The position numbers were made by a program, and so were the translations under genes. The notes below the pieces were generated by a model. That model worked only from the letters and a program-made list of their open reading frames with translations. It was not told the DNA's origin and did not search any database. A stretch of 10,140 nt of DNA, from contig DEFK01000038.1 in the NCBI GenBank assembly GCA_002350765.1, forward strand, positions 5,681 to 15,820, written 5' to 3'. Position 1 is the stretch's first letter, and each line of letters opens with the position of its first letter. Below are positions 1 to 4,473 of this stretch, piece after piece. The DNA is from Ruminococcaceae bacterium UBA2854 (GTDB taxonomy: Bacteria; Bacillota; Clostridia; Oscillospirales; Acutalibacteraceae).

Positions 1-18
1 CAACTGAGCTACACCAGC
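1..18 (-). tRNA. tRNA 5' end, probably tRNA-Thr (cut by window edge)
   Basis: Read on the minus strand the first 18 bases are GCTGGTGTAGCTCAGTTG. This is a tRNA acceptor arm followed by the TAGCTCAG start of the D-arm. The GCTGGTGTAGCTCAG opening is typical of Firmicute tRNA-Thr, but the anticodon lies outside the window, so the identity is an inference. A strong promoter lies just upstream. Confidence 0.85.
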
Positions 19-34
19 GTTTCACAGCTAGATT

Positions 35-63
35 ATAATATCATAAAAGCCGTACGGTGTCAA
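35..63 (-). promoter_or_regulatory. Sigma-A promoter of the tRNA
   Basis: The minus strand has TTGACA (63-58), a 17-base spacer and TATTAT (40-35), continuing as TATTATAAT. The -10 element ends about 16 bases before the tRNA 5' end, as expected for a stable-RNA promoter with a short leader. The spacer contains the palindrome CCGTACGG. Confidence 0.8.
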
Positions 64-152
64 GATGTTTTTTTAAATTTACTGATTTTATAGAAAAAAT
101 AGTTATAATAATCTGCGGACTGTAAAACTTACTTTTATACTATTCAAAATAT

Positions 153-1244
153 TCAATCTGTCATTACCGACATAAAATTGTCCATAAACAGCTTAGGGTC
201 TATTTTTGTAACCACTTTAAGATTATATGAGCCGATATCAGGCATAGCCTCATATACAGCGCCCTTGCGATACAGAACAATCTGTCCGTAAGCGCTGTCC
301 TTACCGATACAAGCGGAGCCGTAACAAGTTTCTGTTTCAAGCACCATATCAGGCCAGATCAAACAGGCGACTGCCATCGGATCGGGCAACATCATATTCT
401 GTCCTAAATCTTTATAAAAGGCGAAAAGCTTCGTAAACGCTTTACTTAGATAAACGCCTTTTTTATTTCCTTTCGACATTTTTGACAGCCTGTCCGAGTT
501 TAGCCTTGCTTCGTCATTACTCACCATATCCAAGCCTAAGACGGTCATTGGAAGCTCCGCTTTAAGCACTGCATCGTAAGCCTCCGCGTCGCTGTAAACG
601 TTAAATTCCGATACGGGAGTAGCGTTTCCGTGTCCGAACCCAGTCGTTCCCATAACCCATATACGCTTGCAAAGCTTCATAGTTTCGGGATCCTTCTTCA
701 CAGCGAGAGCGATATTTGTCAGCGGGCCTAACGCTATAATCTCGACCTCATTCGGATTGGATTTAACAGTATCAAGGATAAAATCAACCGCGTCGCCGTC
801 CTCGGGACTCTTTTTCGGATGGATAAGGTCTTGGTCCCCCATTCCATCCTTACCGTGAACGCTTATCATCTCTTCACGTTTTTTGGTAAGCGGTTTTTCG
901 GCGCCGATATATACAGGCGCTTCGACATCACAGACTTCGAGCGTCATTAACGCGTTATCCGCAGCGCCTTTCAACGATACATTACCGTACAGCACGGTCA
1001 CTCCCAAAATGTCGAGCTGTTCGCTCGATGCCGCAAGGGTGAGCGCGGCGGCGTCGTCAGAGCCTGTATCAGTATCAATAATCACCTTGTGACGTTTTGC
1101 TTTACTGCTTTTTTGAGCGGTGGATTTATTAATGTTCTCAGTAGCTTTATCGGACGCGTTATCCGCGTCAGAAACGCCGCATCCGCTTAATAACAGCACA
1201 AGCGCCGCCATTACACAAACAATAATCTTTTTAATATTATTCAT
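153..1244 (-). CDS. Nucleoside hydrolase-family lipoprotein
   Basis: This 363-residue protein should hydrolyse the N-glycosidic bond of a ribonucleoside, outside the membrane. Residues 1-22 form a lipoprotein signal (NNIKK, a hydrophobic core, then LLSGC with Cys22 as the lipidation site), followed by a polar linker to about residue 52. The Ca2+/ribose site of the inosine-uridine hydrolase fold is visible: DTDTGSDD (57-64), VHGKDGMGD (129-137), ALGPLTNIALA (171-181) and SEFNVYSDAEA (212-222). The C-terminal motif reads LPDPMAVA (286-293), so the His that precedes Asp in the classical enzymes (His241 in the Crithidia enzyme) is Pro here. Substrate and activity are therefore uncertain. A longer start at 1286 is possible in frame but would overlap the -10 box and has no ribosome site. 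The ATG at 1244 has AGGTG nine bases upstream, so I chose it. No clear terminator follows. Confidence 0.88.
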   Translation of the reverse strand: MNNIKKIIVCVMAALVLLLSGCGVSDADNASDKATENINKSTAQKSSKAKRHKVIIDTDTGSDDAAALTLAASSEQLDILGVTVLYGNVSLKGAADNALMTLEVCDVEAPVYIGAEKPLTKKREEMISVHGKDGMGDQDLIHPKKSPEDGDAVDFILDTVKSNPNEVEIIALGPLTNIALAVKKDPETMKLCKRIWVMGTTGFGHGNATPVSEFNVYSDAEAYDAVLKAELPMTVLGLDMVSNDEARLNSDRLSKMSKGNKKGVYLSKAFTKLFAFYKDLGQNMMLPDPMAVACLIWPDMVLETETCYGSACIGKDSAYGQIVLYRKGAVYEAMPDIGSYNLKVVTKIDPKLFMDNFMSVMTD

Positions 1245-1281
1245 ATAGTATAGCACCTGATTCTGATTTACTTTTTTATTT

Positions 1282-1310
1282 ATCATAACAGAAAAGCTTA
1301 ATAATGTCTA
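1282..1310 (-). promoter_or_regulatory. Promoter of the nucleoside hydrolase gene
   Basis: The minus strand has TAGACA (1310-1305), a 17-base spacer and TATGAT (1287-1282), with a TG one base before the -10 (extended -10). The inferred transcript start near 1275 leaves a leader of about 30 bases before the ATG at 1244. The rest of 1311-1417 is AT-rich and I see no gene in it. Confidence 0.65.
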
Positions 1311-1417
1311 TAAATAATCTAATCTGTTATTAAAAACTGAAAAACAAATTATAGAATCAACTGCGTTATTTCGTTAAATAAGTAAATTTATCAAAGTTTA
1401 TTATACGTGGATATAGG

Positions 1418-1455
1418 AAACAGCGGCTCAAAACGGAAAGTTTGAGCCGCTGTTT
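1418..1455 (-). terminator. Intrinsic terminator of the spore-coat unit
   Basis: Perfect 15-bp arms, AAACAGCGGCTCAAA (1418-1432) and TTTGAGCCGCTGTTT (1441-1455), enclose an 8-base loop. The stem starts immediately after the stop codon of the CotF-like gene. The T-run is modest on the minus strand (TTTCCTAT) and better on the plus strand, so it may work in both directions. Confidence 0.8.
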
Positions 1456-1713
1456 TTAACCCTGAGCGCTTTGAGTGCTGAATTTCTGCTTAACTGAGTT
1501 CAGCTTAGTCTGTTCAGCCTCTTCGGTCTGATACCAACCCTTAGCCTGCATTTTCTTATAAATATCGTCCTGCAGCTTTAATGAATCGTTAAGACTGTTC
1601 GAAAACGTCTGACGCACATTAGCGGTTGAGGATTCAATCGAGCCGTGCATATAAAGGTCGCATACGCCCTTTTCGAGCATAAGCATATTTTCCATTAAAT
1701 CTCTGTCGTTCAT
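1456..1713 (-). CDS. CotF-family spore coat protein
   Basis: This 85-residue protein matches the Coat_F domain over nearly its whole length. It has an N-terminal NDRDLMENMLMLEKGVCDLY helix, SSTANVRQTF in the middle and DIYKKMQAKGWYQ near residue 60. The DRDL(L/M)xDML and MxxxGWY motifs are the family's recognisable features. Such proteins are deposited in the spore coat and predict that the organism sporulates. AAGGGGAG just before the ATG overlaps the stop of the preceding small ORF (gap of 11 bases), so the two are probably translated from one mRNA. A terminator follows the stop codon directly. The family is clear from motifs; the exact coat layer is unknown. Confidence 0.85.
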   Translation of the reverse strand: MNDRDLMENMLMLEKGVCDLYMHGSIESSTANVRQTFSNSLNDSLKLQDDIYKKMQAKGWYQTEEAEQTKLNSVKQKFSTQSAQG

Positions 1714-1724
1714 ATTCTCTCCCC

Positions 1725-1898
1725 TTATAATAAGTTATAAAAATTACCGAAAATCTCTTTGTGCTTAGATACGCACTGCTGTGAAAAATTTTTCAGCTCG
1801 CCGTCCTGGATCTGGCTTGAGATTTCCTGAAACTGCGTCTGGAAATACTGTTCGTGGCCGAGGGCGTCCTCGACATATAAAAGTTCTTTTGATGTCAT
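1725..1898 (-). CDS. Small spore-coat-associated protein (57 aa)
   Basis: A 57-codon ORF starting MTSKELLYVEDALGHEQYF and ending FGNFYNLL. It is preceded by a very strong ribosome site (AAGGAGG, 7 bases before the ATG), which makes translation likely despite the small size. It is polar and helix-rich, with many Gln and one Cys (Cys41). The ELLYVEDALGHEQ opening is of the kind seen in short proteins next to CotF genes in Clostridia; that is recollection, not a search. It lies 11 bases upstream of the CotF-family gene and is probably cotranscribed, so a coat or coat-assembly role is inferred. I could not identify a convincing sporulation-sigma promoter in 1899-1975. A bulged CGG...CCG hairpin lies in that stretch. 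Confidence 0.75.
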   Translation of the reverse strand: MTSKELLYVEDALGHEQYFQTQFQEISSQIQDGELKNFSQQCVSKHKEIFGNFYNLL

Positions 1899-1975
1899 AT
1901 TTTATCCTCCTTAGATTTGTTGTATTTAGCTTTTGCGGTAATGTAAAAAATATTCCGTAAAAAATAAAATAACTA

Positions 1976-2003
1976 TTGACAAAACTAAAATTTGTGTTAC
2001 AAT
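1976..2003 (+). promoter_or_regulatory. Promoter of the gpx-CDF-ohrR operon
   Basis: TTGACA (1976-1981), 16-base spacer, TACAAT (1998-2003). The expected start near 2010 falls at the beginning of the long palindrome described separately, so a bound regulator would block initiation. Confidence 0.75.
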
Positions 2004-2005
2004 AT

Positions 2006-2029
2006 AATTAAATTGTACGCAATTTAATT
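2006..2029. promoter_or_regulatory. OhrR-like operator (perfect 10-bp palindrome)
   Basis: Arms AATTAAATTG (2006-2015) and CAATTTAATT (2020-2029) are perfect inverted repeats around TACG. The AATTAAATTG arm and the TACAAT just upstream resemble the TACAATT-AAATTGTA half sites of the Bacillus subtilis OhrR operator. The site covers the transcription start of an operon whose third gene encodes an OhrR-type repressor. The palindrome is seen directly; the regulator assignment is an inference from similarity and context. Confidence 0.7.
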
Positions 2030-2049
2030 TTATAAAAGGAGAAATAATT

Positions 2050-2523
2050 ATGAGTATTTACGATTACAAGGTTAAAGACGCTAAAGGCGAAATTGTCGAT
2101 ATGGCGGATTATAAAGGAAAGGTATTGCTTATTGTTAACACCGCTACAGGCTGCGGCTTTACTCCGCAGTACGACGGACTCGAAAAGCTCTACGCCGATT
2201 ATAAGGAAAAGGGCTTTGAGATTCTTGACTTCCCGTGCAACCAGTTCGGACATCAGGCTCCGGGAACCGAGGAGGAGATTGTCAGCTTCTGCAAGATGAA
2301 GTTCGGTACAACTTTTAAGCAGTTCGCTAAAATCGAGGTAAACGGCGAAAATGAAGAACCCCTTTACACTTACCTTAAATCCCAGAAAAAAGGCGTCGGC
2401 GGTTCAAAAATAAAATGGAATTTCACTAAATTCCTCGTTGACCGCGACGGAAATGTTGTCGATCGTTTCGGCTCAGCCACTACTCCCGAGAAAATAGAAA
2501 AGAAAATAAAAGAAATAATCTAA
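2050..2523 (+). CDS. Glutathione peroxidase-family thiol peroxidase
   Basis: This 157-residue cytoplasmic peroxidase reduces hydroperoxides, in bacteria usually with thioredoxin rather than glutathione as donor. The catalytic set is complete: peroxidatic Cys35 in NTATGCGFT, Gln69 in FPCNQFGHQ, and Trp123-Asn124 in IKWNFTKFLVDRDG. Cys81 in EEIVSFC is placed like the resolving cysteine of 2-Cys (thioredoxin-dependent) members. The active site carries cysteine, not selenocysteine. The length is normal for the non-selenium family. AAAGGAG lies 8 bases before the ATG. It is the first gene of a three-gene operon with a CDF exporter (16 bases downstream) and an OhrR-type regulator, which points to induction by organic hydroperoxides. 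Confidence 0.93.
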   Translation: MSIYDYKVKDAKGEIVDMADYKGKVLLIVNTATGCGFTPQYDGLEKLYADYKEKGFEILDFPCNQFGHQAPGTEEEIVSFCKMKFGTTFKQFAKIEVNGENEEPLYTYLKSQKKGVGGSKIKWNFTKFLVDRDGNVVDRFGSATTPEKIEKKIKEII

Positions 2524-2539
2524 TTCTAAGGGTACAATA

Positions 2540-3643
2540 ATGGATACAGAAAGAAACAAAAAAATTATAAAAACCAGTTTTATCGGTATAGCGACCAACA
2601 TCGTGCTTGTGCTGTTCAAAATGGCGGTCGGACTGCTCGCTAATTCTATCGCGATTATACTCGACGCGGTAAACAACTTAAGCGATGTTTTATCCTCGTC
2701 AATTACGATTGTCGGCACTAAGCTCGCTTCTAAGGCTCCCGATAAAAAACACCCCTACGGTCACGGCAGAATTGAATATATAACTTCGGTTATTATTTCG
2801 GTTATCGTTCTTTTAGCGGGTTTTACCTCGATAAAAGAATCAATAGAAAAGATTATAAATCCCGTAAAAACCAACTACACCATTTACACGATTATAATAA
2901 TCTCAGCCGCGATTATAACAAAATTCATACTCGGCCGTTATGTAAAAGGCGTAGGCAAAAAAATCAATTCGCAGTCGCTCGTAGCCTCAGGCTCAGACGC
3001 TTTATTCGACGCTATACTCTCTTTCGCAACCTTAGTAGGCGCGGTAATAAATATGATATGGGGCTTACAGCTCGAGGGTATCTTAGGCGCGCTTATATCT
3101 GTTATAATCATTAAAGCGGGTATTGATATGCTCAGAGAAGGGCTCAGCAGTATTATCGGTCTGCGCACGGATTCCGAGCTTACTAACCGCTTAAAGGAAG
3201 TTGTCGGCAGCTACAGACAGGTTAACGGCGTATACGACTTAACCCTGCACAACTACGGTCCTACAATGAATATGGGCTCGGTGCATATTGAGGTTGACGA
3301 CAATTTGACCGCTAAGGAAATCCACGAGCTAACCCGAAAAATTTCCGAAAACGTAATGCAGGAATTCGGAATTATCCTAACTATAGGCATCTACGCCTCC
3401 AACGACTCCGAGGTCTACGGAAAGTACAAGCAGATTATACAAGCCGAGGTTGACAAACACCCTGAGGTTATTCAGGTACACGGCTTTTATATCGAGGAAG
3501 AACGCAAGCTTATTTCCTTCGATATAATCGTTGACTTTAAATATGACGCGGAGAAGATAAAAAACGAGATAATAACAAACTTAAAAGAAGAAATCAAGGA
3601 CTACGATATTTACGTAATACTTGATTCCGATTTCAGCGATTAG
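2540..3643 (+). CDS. CDF-family divalent cation exporter, Mn-type site
   Basis: A 367-residue cation diffusion facilitator that exports a divalent metal in exchange for protons at the cytoplasmic membrane. About six membrane segments fill residues 12-195. The transport-site residues appear to be Asn45/Asp49 (LDAVNNLSDV, TM2) and Asp152/Asp156 (SGSDALFDAI, TM5). DxxxD in TM5 with NxxxD in TM2 is the pattern of manganese exporters such as pneumococcal MntE, where zinc transporters have HxxxD. KKHPYGHGRIEY (68-79) is the usual conserved loop. The cytoplasmic dimerisation domain (about 205-290) is followed by about 80 further residues (PEVIQVHGFYIEEERKLISF) that look like a second copy of that fold. 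AAGGG lies 7 bases before the ATG. It sits between gpx and ohrR; the metal specificity is inferred. Confidence 0.88.
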   Translation: MDTERNKKIIKTSFIGIATNIVLVLFKMAVGLLANSIAIILDAVNNLSDVLSSSITIVGTKLASKAPDKKHPYGHGRIEYITSVIISVIVLLAGFTSIKESIEKIINPVKTNYTIYTIIIISAAIITKFILGRYVKGVGKKINSQSLVASGSDALFDAILSFATLVGAVINMIWGLQLEGILGALISVIIIKAGIDMLREGLSSIIGLRTDSELTNRLKEVVGSYRQVNGVYDLTLHNYGPTMNMGSVHIEVDDNLTAKEIHELTRKISENVMQEFGIILTIGIYASNDSEVYGKYKQIIQAEVDKHPEVIQVHGFYIEEERKLISFDIIVDFKYDAEKIKNEIITNLKEEIKDYDIYVILDSDFSD

Positions 3644-3651
3644 GTGAGATT

Positions 3652-4089
3652 ATGGACAAAAACTTCGATTGTTTAAAGCTTGAAAACCAGCTTTGCTTTC
3701 CGCTATATGTATGCTCAAAGGAAATAGTAAGACGGTACAAGCCGTATCTTGACGAGCTCGACCTTACATACACCCAGTACATAACGATGATGGCGCTCTG
3801 GGAATGTAAGGAAATAAACGTCAAGGAGCTCGGCGAAAAGCTGTACCTCGATTCGGGCACGCTCACTCCCCTGCTCAAAAAGCTGGAAACTAAGGGCTAT
3901 ATAAAACGCGAACGCTCGAAATCAGACGAGCGCAACCTCATAGTAACTATTACAAAAGACGGCGAAGCGCTTAAAGAAACCGCCGCGGATATTCCGCAAA
4001 AAATCGGCGCGTGCGTAAACATAAGCCCAGATAAAGCTAAGGAGCTTTACGACACCTTATATATGATTCTAAACTCAATCAGCGAATAA
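3652..4089 (+). CDS. ohrR: OhrR-type MarR peroxide-sensing repressor
   Basis: A 145-residue winged-helix MarR protein. It closely follows B. subtilis OhrR, with KLENQLCFPLY placing the reactive cysteine at position 15 and Tyr19, Tyr29 and Tyr40 conserved around it (RRYKPYLDELDLTYTQY). The recognition-helix region LDSGTLTPLLKKLETKGYI (66-84) and the wing RSKSDERNLIVTIT (88-101) are typical. Organic hydroperoxides oxidise the Cys and release the protein from DNA. Cys121 lies about where two-cysteine OhrR proteins (Xanthomonas type) carry their resolving Cys, so the redox mechanism may be 2-Cys. AGGTGA overlaps the stop codon of the exporter gene, indicating translational coupling. It probably represses its own operon through the palindrome at 2006-2029. 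No ohrA gene is in the window. Confidence 0.9.
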   Translation: MDKNFDCLKLENQLCFPLYVCSKEIVRRYKPYLDELDLTYTQYITMMALWECKEINVKELGEKLYLDSGTLTPLLKKLETKGYIKRERSKSDERNLIVTITKDGEALKETAADIPQKIGACVNISPDKAKELYDTLYMILNSISE

Positions 4090-4117
4090 CAATTTTGAAT
4101 CATATTATAATAAACAC

Positions 4118-4145
4118 TTGATTTTTTTAAAAAATCAGCTATAAT
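4118..4145 (+). promoter_or_regulatory. Promoter of the antitoxin small RNA
   Basis: TTGATT (4118-4123), 16-base spacer, TATAAT (4140-4145), with a second TATAAT at 4145-4150. The spacer is an AT palindrome. It starts 28 bases after the ohrR stop codon, with no terminator between them, so ohrR-operon read-through could also supply the small RNA. Confidence 0.7.
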
Positions 4146-4157
4146 ATAATTAGCCAG

Positions 4158-4189
4158 GAGAGAACAAAGATTTATTCCATGGCTTACAC
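4158..4189 (+). repeat. Direct repeats DRa/DRb, copy in the small RNA
   Basis: GAGAGAACAAA (4158-4168) and TCCAT-GG-CTTACAC (4176-4189). Both occur again, in the same order and strand, at 4343-4369. Because the toxin gene is read from the other strand, these repeats become antisense to the toxin mRNA. Confidence 0.85.
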
Positions 4190-4197
4190 AAAAAATC

Positions 4198-4231
4198 GAA
4201 ACCCGAAGGAAAGGCACTTCCTTCGGGTTTC
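4198..4231. terminator. Shared bidirectional terminator of toxin and antitoxin
   Basis: 14-bp perfect arms (4198-4211 and 4218-4231, core AAACCCGAAGGAA / TTCCTTCGGGTTT) enclose the loop AGGCAC. Plus-strand transcripts then meet CTTGTCTTTTT; minus-strand transcripts meet CGATTTTTT. It can end both convergent RNAs, and the two RNAs are fully complementary here, with loops able to kiss. It is probably also the terminator of the ohrR operon. Confidence 0.88.
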
Positions 4232-4274
4232 TTGTCTTTTTAGTGACAGACTACGTCAAGGTTTGTTGCTGTGT

Positions 4275-4361
4275 TTACCGGCGTCCGTCAAACCATTTAC
4301 ATATGTAATAGCCAAGTACATATGCCAATACAGACACAATAAGAGAGAACAAAAAATCCAT
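4275..4361 (-). CDS. Fst-like type I toxin peptide (28 aa)
   Basis: A 28-codon ORF. It starts MDFLFSLIVSVLAYVLGYYI, a single membrane helix, and ends CKWFDGRR, a charged tail after KWFD. This is the layout of Fst/Ldr-family toxins, which are membrane peptides of about 25-35 residues with one hydrophobic helix followed by W-x-D and a charged, polar end. An excellent ribosome site (GGAGGT) precedes the ATG. The gene has its own extended -10 promoter, a leader hairpin covering the ribosome site, a 3' bidirectional terminator and an opposing small RNA complementary to its start region. Expected action is insertion into the membrane when the RNA antitoxin is lost. The ORF is too short for ordinary gene finders. 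I see no homologous chromosomal copy in the window. Toxicity is inferred, not shown. Confidence 0.82.
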   Translation of the reverse strand: MDFLFSLIVSVLAYVLGYYICKWFDGRR

Positions 4362-4369
4362 ACTTACAC
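4343..4369 (-). repeat. Direct repeats DRa/DRb, copy at the toxin start
   Basis: Plus-strand GAGAGAACAAA (4343-4353) and TCCAT-A-CTTACAC (4357-4369) repeat the small-RNA segments. On the toxin mRNA they cover codons 2-7, the start codon and the bases between it and the ribosome site, so pairing with the small RNA would block translation initiation. Confidence 0.85.
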
Positions 4370-4389
4370 CTCCCTCCTGCCGGAAAGAG
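4370..4389 (-). promoter_or_regulatory. Leader hairpin sequestering the toxin ribosome site
   Basis: In the toxin mRNA CTCTTTCC (4389-4382) pairs with GGAGGGAG (4377-4370) around a GGCA loop: 8 bp with two G-U pairs. The right arm contains most of the Shine-Dalgarno sequence. A leader stem hiding the ribosome site is known from pAD1 fst, where it limits translation before the antitoxin binds. Confidence 0.7.
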
Positions 4390-4402
4390 TCACAGCAAAA
4401 CT

Positions 4403-4431
4403 ATTATAGCACAAAACAAAACGTATGTCGA
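4403..4431 (-). promoter_or_regulatory. Promoter of the toxin mRNA
   Basis: The minus strand has TCGACA (4431-4426), a 17-base spacer, and TATAAT (4408-4403) with TGC before it, giving a perfect extended -10. The start is expected near 4396, and the full transcript to the shared terminator would be about 205-210 nt. Confidence 0.8.
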
Positions 4432-4439
4432 CACAGATT

Positions 4440-4473
4440 AAAAAGCTGAATCGCGACCGCAATTCAGCTTTTT
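4440..4473 (-). terminator. Terminator of the SDR operon
   Basis: Arms AAAAAGCTGAAT (4440-4451) and ATTCAGCTTTTT (4462-4473) enclose a 10-base loop, with T-runs on either strand. The hairpin overlaps the SDR stop codon and shields the toxin promoter, which begins 9 bases further on. Confidence 0.82.

Larger units (their letters stand above)
4152..4241 (+). ncRNA. Antitoxin small RNA, RNAII-like, about 90 nt
   Basis: The RNA would start at about 4152 from the promoter at 4118-4145 and end at the T-run 4237-4241 after the terminator hairpin 4198-4231. It has no credible reading frame: the ATG at 4179 has AGGAG 18 bases away and runs through the terminator. Its 5' half contains two segments, 4158-4168 and 4176-4189, that are repeated in the same orientation at the start of the opposing toxin gene. 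The RNA is therefore complementary to the toxin mRNA at its start codon. The shared terminator gives a third, fully complementary region. This matches RNA II of the pAD1 par locus in layout; the function is inferred. Confidence 0.75.
4265..4398 (-). other. Possible 5'-3' long-range helix of the toxin mRNA
   Basis: The mRNA 5' end TTGCTGTG (4398-4391; the transcript may start one or two bases inside it) is complementary to CACAGCAA (4272-4265), located two bases after the toxin stop codon. Pairing of 6-8 bp would close the mRNA into a loop, like the upstream helix that protects pAD1 RNA I. The complementarity is seen; the folding is inferred. Confidence 0.55.

Noticed and set aside
1245..1286. 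Longer N-terminus for the nucleoside hydrolase (start at 1286)
   Set aside because: That ATG overlaps the -10 box and lacks a ribosome site, and the shorter form begins with an ideal lipoprotein signal.
1899..1975. Sporulation sigma-E/G/K promoter for the coat unit
   Set aside because: GAATA and CAAAAGCTA are weakly similar to such elements, but the spacing and consensus are not good enough to call.
2050..2523. Selenocysteine glutathione peroxidase
   Set aside because: The active-site codon encodes Cys35 (TGC) and there is no in-frame TGA.
4179..4409. Plus-strand ORF of 76 codons across the toxin region
   Set aside because: Its ATG is part of a direct repeat, the AGGAG is 18 bases away, and it runs through a strong terminator and antisense to the better-supported 28-aa toxin gene.
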